Part shown: positions 1 through 8,241 of the stretch, piece after piece
How positions within the stretch are numbered: the stretch's first letter is position 1
How the letters are laid out: the number at the start of each line of letters is the position of its first letter
Assembly: GCA_035511515.1 (NCBI GenBank)
Contig: DATKFG010000016.1
Location: 1-9,307, forward strand
DNA from: VBCK01 sp035511515
Lineage (GTDB): Bacteria > Pseudomonadota > Gammaproteobacteria > Burkholderiales > Burkholderiaceae_F
Length of the DNA: 9,307 nucleotides
Reading direction: 5' to 3'
The notes under the pieces: model-generated
The model's database searches: none
What the model was told of the DNA's origin: nothing
What the model saw: only the letters and a program-made list of their open reading frames with translations
Position numbers and translations under genes: made by a program

Positions 1-1338
1 TCAGGCCGCCTCGCGCTCGCCCACCGAGGCGATGCGGCGCGCCGGTGGAAACCAGGCCGAGAAGAGGCTCCCGCGCCCCACTTCCGAGCGCACGTCCAGA
101 CGCGCCTGGTGCCGGATCAGCACGTGCTTGACGATCGCCAGGCCCAGGCCGGTGCCGCCGGTCTCGCGCGAGCGGCTCTTGTCGACCCGGTAGAAGCGCT
201 CGGTCAGGCGCGGAATGTGCTCGGGAGCCACGCCGATGCCGGTGTCCTCGACCTGCAGCGCGATGCCGCCTTCCTGCTCGACGCATCGCAACGTGATGTG
301 GCCGCCGACCGGCGTGTAGCGCACCGCGTTGGACACCAGGTTGCCGTAGGCGCTGCGCAGCTCGTCACGGCCGCCGCGCAGCTTCAGCGGCTGCGCCTCG
401 ACGCTGATCCGGTGGCGACCGGCCGACAGCGTGCGCGCCTCGTCGGCGACTTCCGCCACCAGCTGCGCGGCGTCGACGTTCTCTTCCACGTCAGGACCCT
501 GCTGCGATTCCAGGCGCGACAGTGTCAGCAGGTCCTCGACCAGCCGGTGCATCCGGTCGGATTGCTCGTGCATCAGGTTCAAGTGGTGCTGCCGGGTCGG
601 ACCGAGGTCGGCGCCACCGTCGATCATCGCCTCCAGGAAACCCTTGATCACCGTGAGGGGCGTGCGCAGCTCATGCGACACATTGGCGACGAAGTCGCGC
701 CGCATCGCGTCCACGCGTTCGCTCTGCGTGATGTCGCGCGTGACCACGATCGAGCGGGCCGGCTCGAATTCGACCACCGCCAGAGCCAGCGTGGCGCTGG
801 GCAGCGCGAGCGGCGAGAACAGCAAGGGCTGCTCGTAGCGCCCCGCGCTGATGTACGCGACGAACGGTGGATCGCGCACCAGGTTGGTCAGCCGCAGACC
901 CTGGTCCCTTTTGAGCGAGACGGCCAGGTGCCGCTCGGCCACCGGGTTGCACCATTCGATCTGCAACGACGCATCGATCAGGATGATGCCGTCGGGCAGC
1001 GCGCTGATGGTGCGCCGGAAGCGCTCCTCGTTGTCGATCAGCCGCTGCTGGGCGATTTCGCTGGCGCGCTGCTGCCGGTAAAGGCGCGCGAACACCTCGC
1101 CCCAGGCGCCGATCCCGTTGGGTATCGTGGAAAGCGACGGCCGCTCGAGCCAGTTGCCCAGGGCCGCCAGATACACCAGTTGCCCCGCGTACAGCAAGCC
1201 CAGACTGGAGACGGCCAGCCACAGGCCGACTCGTGAGCCAAACAGCAATCCAGCGCCGGCGCACACCACGCCAAGAACCGCCAGCCGCGCGATGGCCGGC
1301 CAGATGAAGCGATGGCGTCCGCCTGCACCGTTGGACAT
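1..1338 (-). CDS. phoR: PhoR, phosphate-regulon sensor histidine kinase
   Basis: Membrane sensor kinase that phosphorylates PhoB when phosphate is scarce and dephosphorylates it when phosphate is plentiful. The 445-aa product has two hydrophobic N-terminal segments (about residues 12-34 and 37-60), a PAS-like region (about 105-200), an H-box FVANVSHELRTPLT with the phosphoacceptor His222, an N-box GNLVSNAVRYT (332-342), a G1 box DTGIG (365-369) and a G2 box GGTGLGL (394-400). These are the hallmarks of a complete HisKA/HATPase_c kinase, and the length fits PhoR. An open frame extends upstream to 1554, but that would put 148 nt inside phoB and adds only Arg/Gly/Ala-rich sequence, so the ATG at 1338 is preferred. 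No good Shine-Dalgarno precedes it. It lies 68 nt after phoB and is probably co-transcribed. The stop codon is the first three bases of the window, so the gene is complete. Confidence 0.95.
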   Translation of the reverse strand: MSNGAGGRHRFIWPAIARLAVLGVVCAGAGLLFGSRVGLWLAVSSLGLLYAGQLVYLAALGNWLERPSLSTIPNGIGAWGEVFARLYRQQRASEIAQQRLIDNEERFRRTISALPDGIILIDASLQIEWCNPVAERHLAVSLKRDQGLRLTNLVRDPPFVAYISAGRYEQPLLFSPLALPSATLALAVVEFEPARSIVVTRDITQSERVDAMRRDFVANVSHELRTPLTVIKGFLEAMIDGGADLGPTRQHHLNLMHEQSDRMHRLVEDLLTLSRLESQQGPDVEENVDAAQLVAEVADEARTLSAGRHRISVEAQPLKLRGGRDELRSAYGNLVSNAVRYTPVGGHITLRCVEQEGGIALQVEDTGIGVAPEHIPRLTERFYRVDKSRSRETGGTGLGLAIVKHVLIRHQARLDVRSEVGRGSLFSAWFPPARRIASVGEREAA

Positions 1339-1385
1339 CGCTGCGAGTGTAGTCCCGATATTCCGGATCGGGCGCCCCGCCCGCG

Positions 1386-1401
1386 GGCGCGCGCGCGCGC
1401 C
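1386..1401. repeat. 16-bp GC-alternating palindrome between phoB and phoR
   Basis: The 68-nt gap between phoB and phoR contains GGCGCGCGCGCGCGCC, a perfect 16-bp palindrome built on seven GC dinucleotides (1387-1400). Such alternating purine-pyrimidine tracts can adopt Z-DNA, can form a hairpin in RNA, and are prone to slippage. It lies in the leader of phoR and ends 48 nt before the PhoR ATG. Any effect on phoR expression is inference. Confidence 0.7.
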
Positions 1402-1406
1402 GCCCC

Positions 1407-2105
1407 TCAGCGGTCGGGCCGGGTCGAGAGCCGGTAGCCCAGTCCGCGCACCGTCTGCACCAGGTCCTGCGCCTCGGCCTGCATCAGCGCCTTGCGAAGC
1501 CTGAGCACGTGCACGTCCACCGTCCGCTCCTCGATGAACACGTGATCGCCCCACACGTTGTCGAGCAGCTGGCTGCGAGAGAAGACCCGTTCCGGATGGC
1601 CCGCCAGGAATCGCAGCAGCTTGAATTCGGCCAGGCCCATTTTGACCAAACGCTCGCCGATGGCGACCTCGTGCCGGGCCGGATCGATCCTGAGCGGGCC
1701 GTACTCGATCGCCTCGCCGCTTTTCTGAGGCGCGCGCCGACGGAACACCGCGCGCACGCGCGAAACCAGCTCACGCGGAGAAAAGGGCTTGACCACGTAA
1801 TCGTCGGCGCCGGCGTCCAGTCCGGCCACCCGGTCGCTTTCGGAGCCCTTGGCGGTCAGCAGGATCACCGGAACGGCGCGGGTCCGGTCGGCAACGCGCA
1901 GGTCGCGCAGCAGTTCGATCCCCGGGCGATCCGGCAGCATCCAGTCCAGGATCACCAGGTCCGGCAGCTCGCTGCGGATCGCCGACTCGGCCGCGCCGGC
2001 CGATTCGGCGCGGCGCACCCGGTAGCCGTTGCTGCTGCAGGAGAAGGCGATCAGCTCCTGGATCGAGGGTTCGTCCTCTACAACGAGAATTGAGGCGTTG
2101 GACAT
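1407..2105 (-). CDS. phoB: PhoB, phosphate-regulon response regulator
   Basis: OmpR/PhoB-family transcription factor activated by PhoR phosphorylation; binds Pho boxes to switch on phosphate-starvation genes. The 232-aa product has an N-terminal receiver domain (about 4-122) with acidic pocket residues Glu10 and Asp11, phosphoacceptor Asp54 in VILDWMLPD, the switch Thr84 and conserved Lys106 in VKPFSPREL. A winged-helix DNA-binding domain follows (about 130-228) with the typical VDVHVLRLRKAL and TVRGLGYRL segments. The length is that of canonical PhoB. The ATG at 2105 is chosen over an in-frame GTG at 2114 because AGGTGA (2111-2116) sits 5 nt upstream of it and the protein then begins MSNASILVVEDEP like its relatives. 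It is 9 nt after phoU, whose stop codon overlaps this ribosome-binding site. Confidence 0.97.
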   Translation of the reverse strand: MSNASILVVEDEPSIQELIAFSCSSNGYRVRRAESAGAAESAIRSELPDLVILDWMLPDRPGIELLRDLRVADRTRAVPVILLTAKGSESDRVAGLDAGADDYVVKPFSPRELVSRVRAVFRRRAPQKSGEAIEYGPLRIDPARHEVAIGERLVKMGLAEFKLLRFLAGHPERVFSRSQLLDNVWGDHVFIEERTVDVHVLRLRKALMQAEAQDLVQTVRGLGYRLSTRPDR

Positions 2106-2110
2106 GCAGA

Positions 2111-2116
2111 TCACCT
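2111..2116 (-). promoter_or_regulatory. phoB ribosome-binding site overlapping the phoU stop
   Basis: AGGTGA on the minus strand, 5 nt before the phoB ATG. Its first two bases are also the last two bases of the phoU stop codon TAG (2115-2117). This decides the phoB start, and suggests that ribosomes finishing phoU could reinitiate on phoB. Confidence 0.75.
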
Positions 2117-2831
2117 AGGTGGATTGAGAAACCGCGCGTGCGACCTGCTCCGGAGTGGCATGCCGCACGTCGTCGCCCTGAGCGATGAAGATCACGTCTT
2201 GCGCGATATTCTTGGAATGATCGCCGATGCGTTCGATCGCCTTGGCCACCCAGACCGTGTCCAGCGAGCCGGTGATCGTGCGGGGATCCTCCATCATGAA
2301 GGTGATCAGCTGCCGCAGGATCAGCCGGAACTGCTCGTCGACGCCCTTGTCTTCGCGGATGATCTCGACCGCCGCGACCACATCGAGGCGTGCGAACGCA
2401 TCCAGCGCGCCGCGCAGCATCGACAGGGCCGCTTCGGCGGACACGCGGATGTCCCGGATCCTGGGCGTGCGCACCACCACGTCCTTTTCGTGGACCCAGC
2501 GCGCGGCGCGCGCGATCTTGGTGGCTTCGTCGCCGATCCGCTCCAGGTCCGTGACCGCGCGCGACACGCCCATGATCAGGCGCAGGTCGTTGGCCGCCGG
2601 CTGGCGCCGCACGATCAGGTTCAGGATCAGACGGGCCATCTCGACTTCCTCGGCGTCGACCCGTTCGTCGGCCTCGATCACCTGCTCGGCCTTGCTCAGA
2701 TCGGCCTGCTCGAAGCAGTCGATCGCCATCCGCAGCTGGGACTCGACCAGCCCGCCCATCTGCAGGATGCGTCCCCGCAACGACTCCAGTTCCTGGTCGT
2801 ACTGCTTGATCGTGTGCTCGCCGCTCGCCAT
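2115..2831 (-). CDS. phoU: PhoU, phosphate signalling regulator
   Basis: Cytoplasmic all-helical protein that links the Pst transporter to PhoR and keeps the Pho regulon off when phosphate is plentiful. The 238-aa product shows the two-repeat PhoU architecture: the metal-binding motif ERIGD occurs at residues 97-101 (DLERIGDEATKIA) and again at 200-204 (AIERIGDHSKNIAQD). The length is typical. The ATG at 2831 has GGAGAG 6 nt upstream (spacing of 8 nt counted from GGAG). It begins 17 nt after the pstB stop, and its own stop runs into the phoB ribosome-binding site, so pstB, phoU and phoB look like one transcript. No missing key residues were seen. Confidence 0.96.
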   Translation of the reverse strand: MASGEHTIKQYDQELESLRGRILQMGGLVESQLRMAIDCFEQADLSKAEQVIEADERVDAEEVEMARLILNLIVRRQPAANDLRLIMGVSRAVTDLERIGDEATKIARAARWVHEKDVVVRTPRIRDIRVSAEAALSMLRGALDAFARLDVVAAVEIIREDKGVDEQFRLILRQLITFMMEDPRTITGSLDTVWVAKAIERIGDHSKNIAQDVIFIAQGDDVRHATPEQVARAVSQST

Positions 2832-2848
2832 CCGTCGCTCTCCGCCGC

Positions 2849-3655
2849 CTAACCGAACCGCCCGGTGATGTAGTCCTCGGTCTGCTTCTTCGAGGGTTTC
2901 AGGAAAATCTGCTCGGTCGGTCCGAACTCGACCAGCTCGCCCAGGTACATGAAGGCGGTGTAGTCGGAACAGCGCGCCGCCTGCTGCATGTTATGCGTCA
3001 CGATCAGGATCGACACGCGCTTTTTCAGCTCGTCGACCAGTTCCTCGATCGAGGCGGTCGCAATCGGGTCCAGCGCCGAGGTCGGCTCGTCGAACAGCAA
3101 CAGCTCCGGATCGGTGGCCAGCGCGCGCGCGATGCACAGGCGCTGCTGCTGGCCCCCGGACAGGTTCGAGGCGTCCTGGCTCAAGCGGTCCTTGACCTCG
3201 TCCCACAGCGCGGCGCCCCGCAAGGCGAGCTCGACCTTCTCGGCCAGCACCACCTTGGCCCGCACGCCGCGCAGGCGCAGTCCGTAGGCGACGTTCTCGA
3301 ACACCGTGGTCGGAAAGGGGCTGGGCTTCTGGAACACCATCCCGATGCGCATCCGCACGTCCATCGGATCGATCGCGCGGTCCAGGATATCGATGCGCTC
3401 CGGATGCAGCGTGATGCTGCCTTCGTACCGGTTGCCGGGGTACAGGTCGTGGATCCGGTTGAAGCAGCGCAGCAGGGTCGACTTGCCGCAACCGGACGGG
3501 CCGATCAGCGCCGTGACGCGCTGCTCGTAGATCGGCAGGGAAAGACTCTTCAGGCTCTGGAAGTCCCCGTAGTAGAAACTCAACTGCTGAACCTCGGCTT
3601 TCAGTACGAGGGGGTCCTGCACCGCGCTCGGCTGCTCCAATGGTTCGCTTGACAC
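2849..3655 (-). CDS. pstB: PstB, phosphate ABC transporter ATP-binding protein
   Basis: ATPase subunit that drives high-affinity phosphate import through the PstC-PstA membrane channel, with PstS as the periplasmic binding protein. The 268-aa product has a Walker A GPSGCGKST (52-60), a Q-loop glutamine (Gln109 in MVFQKPSPFP), the ABC signature LSGGQQQR (165-172), Walker B LLLFDEP with catalytic Glu190, a D-loop SALD and the switch His221. The stretch around FNRIHDLYPG is typical of PstB. The start is GTG at 3655 with GGAG 5 nt upstream; no in-frame ATG lies near the N-terminus. Unusually, pstS, pstC and pstA are not upstream: the neighbour is glmM, 76 nt away. PstB needs PstCA as partners, so these must be encoded elsewhere if the transporter works. 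PhoU, PhoB and PhoR follow it. Confidence 0.96.
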   Translation of the reverse strand: MSSEPLEQPSAVQDPLVLKAEVQQLSFYYGDFQSLKSLSLPIYEQRVTALIGPSGCGKSTLLRCFNRIHDLYPGNRYEGSITLHPERIDILDRAIDPMDVRMRIGMVFQKPSPFPTTVFENVAYGLRLRGVRAKVVLAEKVELALRGAALWDEVKDRLSQDASNLSGGQQQRLCIARALATDPELLLFDEPTSALDPIATASIEELVDELKKRVSILIVTHNMQQAARCSDYTAFMYLGELVEFGPTEQIFLKPSKKQTEDYITGRFG

Positions 3656-3685
3656 GTCGACTCCGCCACTCCGGCATGCCCGCAG

Positions 3686-3717
3686 AGTATTTCACTGATG
3701 TCACTGAATCGTGACAT
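3686..3717 (-). promoter_or_regulatory. candidate Pho-box operator/promoter for pstB-phoU-phoB-phoR
   Basis: The 76-nt glmM-pstB gap is AT-richer than its surroundings. On the minus strand it holds ATGTCAC, 6 nt, then GTGACAT (3698-3717), an inverted repeat with perfect 7-nt arms. Read as a direct-repeat Pho box, the 18 nt at 3717-3700 match about 12 of 18 positions of the E. coli pattern CTGTCAT-N4-CTGTCAY. Eight nt later comes AATACT (3686-3691), a possible -10, which would give a leader of about 25 nt. An alternative -10-like TATATT lies at 3720-3725 with no -35. This is the only plausible regulatory site upstream of the pho genes in the window. Binding by PhoB is inference; the inverted symmetry could suit another regulator. 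Confidence 0.4.
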
Positions 3718-3731
3718 GAAATATAATCGTC

Positions 3732-5063
3732 TTATCGAACCGACGCCGCCAGCCGCTCGGCGTAGCGGCAGGCGGCGCTTGCGTCCTCGGCCTCGACCAT
3801 CACCCGCAGCACCGGCTCGGTGCCGGACGGCCGGATCAGCACCCGCCCGCTGCCGTGCAGCTCGCGCTGCACCTCGGACAGCTCGCGTTTGAGCCGCTCG
3901 CTCGAATTCCAGTTGTATCCGGGTTCGATCGGCACATTGATCAGGTGCTGCGGGAAAAGACGCAACTCCTCGGTCAACTGGGCCAGGGTGAGGCCGGCGC
4001 GCCGCACCGCGCCCAGCACCTGCAGCGCGCTGATGATGCCGTCGCCCGTGGTGTGTTTGTCCAGGCACAGGATGTGGCCGGAGCCCTCGCCGCCGTACAG
4101 CCAGCCGTTCTTTTCCAGTCCCTCCAGCACGTACCGATCGCCGACCCGGGCGCGCTCGAACTGCACGCCCAGCTGCGCCAGGCGCCTTTCCAGCGCGAAA
4201 TTGGTCATCAGCGTGCCCACCACGCCCTGCACCATCGAATGCAGCATGCGGTCGCGCACAATCACGTACAGCAGCTGGTCGCCGTTGTACTGCCGGCCTT
4301 CGCCGTCGGCGAACACGACCCGGTCGCCATCGCCGTCCAGCGCCAGGCCCAGCTGCGCGCCGTGCCGGCGGACCTGCCCGGCCAGCTGGTCGGAGTGCAC
4401 CGCCCCCACCCCGTCGTTGATGTTGAAGCCGTTCGGCGACACGGCCAGCGCGACCACTTCCGCGCCCAGCTCGTGGAACACGTCGGGCGCGGCGTGATAG
4501 GCGGCGCCGTGGGCGCAGTCCACCACGAGCTTGAGCCCCTTCAGGTCGATCTCGCCGGGGAACGTGCTCTTGCAGAATTCGATGTAGCGGCCGGTGGCAT
4601 CGTCGAGCCGGCGCGCCTTGCCCAGCTCGGCGGAGGCGACACAGCCCGACGGCTGATCGAGCAGATCCTCGATCTGCTGTTCGATCGCGTCATCGAGCTT
4701 GCGCCCGTCGCCCGAGAAGAACTTGATGCCGTTGTCCTCGTACGGATTGTGCGAAGCGCTGATCACCACGCCGGCCGACAGCCGCTGGGCCCGCGTCAGG
4801 TAGGCCACCGCCGGTGTCGGCAGCGGGCCGCACAGCACCACGTCGACCCCGACGCTGGAGAAGCCGGCCTCCAGCGCCGCCTCCAGCATGTAGCCCGACA
4901 CCCGCGTGTCCTTGCCGATCAGCACCGTGGTGCGGCGCCCGGCCGACTTTTGCGCGAGCACGCGCCCGGCCGACTGGCCGAGCCGCAACATGAACTCGGG
5001 GGTGATCGGGAATGCACCGACCGTGCCGCGGATGCCGTCGGTTCTGAAATAGCGCTTAGTCAT
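3732..5063 (-). CDS. glmM: GlmM, phosphoglucosamine mutase
   Basis: Converts glucosamine-6-phosphate to glucosamine-1-phosphate, on the route to UDP-GlcNAc for peptidoglycan and lipopolysaccharide. The 443-aa product has the full alpha-D-phosphohexomutase set: N-terminal RYFRTDGIRG, the active-site phosphoserine loop ISASHNP with Ser104, the metal-binding loop DGDGDR (243-248), the substrate loop GEGSGH (325-330) and the C-terminal phosphate-binding loop RPSGTEP (411-417). GEGSGH and the overall length indicate GlmM rather than a phosphomannomutase. The ATG at 5063 has AGGAG 5 nt upstream, inside the end of folP, and the folP stop overlaps it as ATGA (4 nt), so translation is probably coupled. 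An in-frame extension to 5090 is less likely given that site. The stop is TAA. Confidence 0.97.
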   Translation of the reverse strand: MTKRYFRTDGIRGTVGAFPITPEFMLRLGQSAGRVLAQKSAGRRTTVLIGKDTRVSGYMLEAALEAGFSSVGVDVVLCGPLPTPAVAYLTRAQRLSAGVVISASHNPYEDNGIKFFSGDGRKLDDAIEQQIEDLLDQPSGCVASAELGKARRLDDATGRYIEFCKSTFPGEIDLKGLKLVVDCAHGAAYHAAPDVFHELGAEVVALAVSPNGFNINDGVGAVHSDQLAGQVRRHGAQLGLALDGDGDRVVFADGEGRQYNGDQLLYVIVRDRMLHSMVQGVVGTLMTNFALERRLAQLGVQFERARVGDRYVLEGLEKNGWLYGGEGSGHILCLDKHTTGDGIISALQVLGAVRRAGLTLAQLTEELRLFPQHLINVPIEPGYNWNSSERLKRELSEVQRELHGSGRVLIRPSGTEPVLRVMVEAEDASAACRYAERLAASVR

Positions 5064-5902
5064 AGCCGCTCCTGCCGAACGCCCTCCCACACCGCGATCG
5101 CGTCGCGCGTCGCGGCCACATCATGCACCCGCACGATGTGCGCGCCGGCCTGGATCGCCAGCAGCGCCGCCGCGACCGAGGCCACCAGCCGCTGATCGAC
5201 CGGCCGCCCGGTCATCTCCCCCAGCGAGGCCTTGCGCGACAGCCCCACCAGTATCGGCTGGCCGAGCTCGCCGAGCCGGTCCAGCCGGGCCAGCAGCTGC
5301 CGATTGTGCTCGCTGCGCTTGCCGAAGCCGAAGCCCGGATCCAGCGCGATCCGCTCCGGGGCTACCCCGGCACGGACGGCCTCGTCACGGCGCGCGCGCA
5401 GGAAATCGCGCACCTCGTCGACCACGTTCCCGTAGGTCGGGTTGTCCTGCATCGTCTGCGGCGTGCCCTGCATGTGCATCAGCACCAGGCCGCAATCGCT
5501 GCGCGCCATCTGCCCCAGCGCGCCCGGCACGGCGAGCGCACGCACGTCGTTGATGATCGCCACACCCTCGTCCAGCGCCGCGCGCATCACCTCCGGCTCG
5601 CTGGTGTCCACCGACAGCGGCACCGTGACGTCGCGCAGGGCCCGCACGAGCGGCAGCACCCGCTCGATCTGCGCGGCCGGGCTGACCTGCGAGGCGCCGG
5701 GACGGGTCGACTCGCCCCCGATGTCCAGGATGTCGGCGCCCTCGGCGATCAGCTGACGGGCGTGCTCCAGCGCGCGATCGAGCGCCAGGTAACGGCCGCC
5801 GTCGGCGAACGAATCGGGCGTTACGTTGATGATGCCCATCACCAGCGCACGGTTCAGCGGCAACTGAAAGCGGCCGCAGTGCCAGTGGGTTGGGGCGTTC
5901 AC
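5060..5902 (-). CDS. folP: FolP, dihydropteroate synthase
   Basis: Condenses p-aminobenzoate with 6-hydroxymethyl-7,8-dihydropterin diphosphate to form dihydropteroate in folate synthesis; the sulfonamide target. The 280-aa product carries the family motifs MGIINVTPDSFADGG (22-36), the pterin loop GGESTRPGA (62-70), SVDTSEPEV, IINDV, MHMQGTP (142-148), DPGFGFGK (188-195), GLSRK (220-224) and the C-terminal RVHDVAATRDA. The start chosen is GTG at 5902, giving (M)NAPTHWHCGRF before the first core strand, which matches the usual N-terminal length. No clear Shine-Dalgarno precedes it. The frame is open to 5977, but that part is translated from the intergenic repeat and is Arg/Gly-rich, so it is rejected. 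It overlaps glmM by 4 nt and lies 227 nt after ftsH. Confidence 0.95.
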   Translation of the reverse strand: MNAPTHWHCGRFQLPLNRALVMGIINVTPDSFADGGRYLALDRALEHARQLIAEGADILDIGGESTRPGASQVSPAAQIERVLPLVRALRDVTVPLSVDTSEPEVMRAALDEGVAIINDVRALAVPGALGQMARSDCGLVLMHMQGTPQTMQDNPTYGNVVDEVRDFLRARRDEAVRAGVAPERIALDPGFGFGKRSEHNRQLLARLDRLGELGQPILVGLSRKASLGEMTGRPVDQRLVASVAAALLAIQAGAHIVRVHDVAATRDAIAVWEGVRQERL

Positions 5903-5921
5903 GACAGGGACTGTACCGCAA

Positions 5922-6110
5922 CCCTCACCCCCGTCCCCTCTGCCGCTGCGCGGGCGAGGGGCGACCCGTCGTCGCAAATCCGAGGTCGTTCCAAGGGGAG
6001 GTTGTATCGCCCCTCGCCCGCGCAGCGGCAGAGGGGACGGGCTTCGCCCTGCGTAGCCGGGCTTCGCCCTGCGTAGCCGGGCTGCGCCCGGCGAAGCAGG
6101 GGGGTGAGGG
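5922..6110. repeat. Composite palindromic repeat pair between ftsH and folP
   Basis: This fills most of the 227-nt ftsH-folP gap. Two copies of a repeat lie in opposite orientation. Copy A (5922-5964, plus strand) is CCCTCACCCC followed at once by a hairpin core (5935-5961) that starts CCCCTC and ends GAGGGG. Copy B (6007-6110, minus strand) has the same core (6010-6036) and the same end motif (GGGGTGAGGG, 6101-6110), but with about 60 bp of roughly 20-bp units between them. The segments 5932-5964 and 6007-6039 form a perfect 33-bp inverted repeat around a 42-nt loop. No transposase is present and the structure lacks a U-tract. A third copy lies at 9210-9293. It resembles REP/BIME-type or small palindromic elements; I cannot name the family. 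Confidence 0.85.
6041..6100. repeat. Tandem 20-bp units inside repeat copy B
   Basis: Two exact copies of GCTTCGCCCTGCGTAGCCGG (6041-6060 and 6061-6080) are followed by a diverged third unit (6081-6100) that keeps the period. Related units containing GGCTTCGCC and CGTAGCC occur in the repeat at the right edge of the window (about 9222-9261), and none occur in copy A. The exact duplication suggests recent expansion. Confidence 0.85.
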
Positions 6111-6129
6111 AAAACGTGTTACGCGCGCG

Positions 6130-8037
<1,908 letters not shown>

Positions 8038-8192
8038 GTTGCGTCACTCCGACAGGGCCGCCGCTGGCCGGCGCCCCGAACAGGCACTTCAAAGAGCAGG
8101 TGCGACAGACCTATTCTAGGCTGCCGACAGTCGTTCCCGCACAAGTCTAGGCGCCGCCGAGCGCCCAGGGTGGAAGGGTCATTCATTATCTA

Positions 8193-8219
8193 TTCCGCCT
8201 AACCCGATTTGGGGCGGAA
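8193..8219. repeat. Inverted repeat around the ftsH promoter -10
   Basis: TTCCGCC (8193-8199) and GGCGGAA (8213-8219) form perfect 7-nt arms around a 13-nt centre. The right arm overlaps the -10 element of the proposed sigma-32 promoter. On the minus strand no U-tract follows, so it is a poor intrinsic terminator for rlmE and could equally be an operator. The rest of the 204-nt gap (8038-8192) shows only weak -10-like sequences such as TAGAAT (8113-8118, minus) without a matching -35. Confidence 0.4.
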
Positions 8220-8236
8220 GTAGCCTGGTTTCAAGG
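8207..8236 (-). promoter_or_regulatory. Candidate sigma-32 (RpoH) heat-shock promoter for ftsH
   Basis: On the minus strand, CCTTGAAA (8229-8236), a 14-nt spacer and CCCCAAAT (8207-8214) match the E. coli sigma-32 pattern CTTGAAA, 11-16 nt, CCCCATNT closely; only the sixth base of the -10 differs. It starts just 5 nt after the rlmE stop codon and points at ftsH, predicting a leader of roughly 160 nt. In E. coli ftsH and rlmE are heat-shock genes, which supports the reading. The match was made by eye. Confidence 0.65.
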
Positions 8237-8241
8237 TGTTT

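Noticed and set aside
109..1236. Plus-strand open frame of 375 codons opposite phoR
   Set aside because: Same reasoning: long only because stop codons are rare in this GC-rich strand, with no domain seen.
1339..1554. N-terminal extension of PhoR by 72 residues
   Set aside because: It would overlap the DNA-binding domain of phoB by 148 nt and is low-complexity Arg/Gly/Ala sequence; the ATG at 1338 immediately precedes the membrane segments expected at the N-terminus.
3722..3727. TATAAT on the plus strand between pstB and glmM
   Set aside because: A perfect -10 hexamer, but no -35 lies at 16-18 nt, and it would transcribe antisense into glmM where no plus-strand gene is credible.
3855..5195. 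Plus-strand open frame of 446 codons opposite glmM and folP
   Set aside because: Antisense shadow of two well-supported genes; composition is His/Gln/Arg/Ala-rich with no motif.
5903..5977. N-terminal extension of FolP into the upstream repeat
   Set aside because: The added 25 residues are translated from the palindromic repeat and lie before the normal family N-terminus.
6041..6100. Possible CRISPR-like array
   Set aside because: The 20-bp units are directly contiguous with no unique spacers, so this is a tandem repeat.
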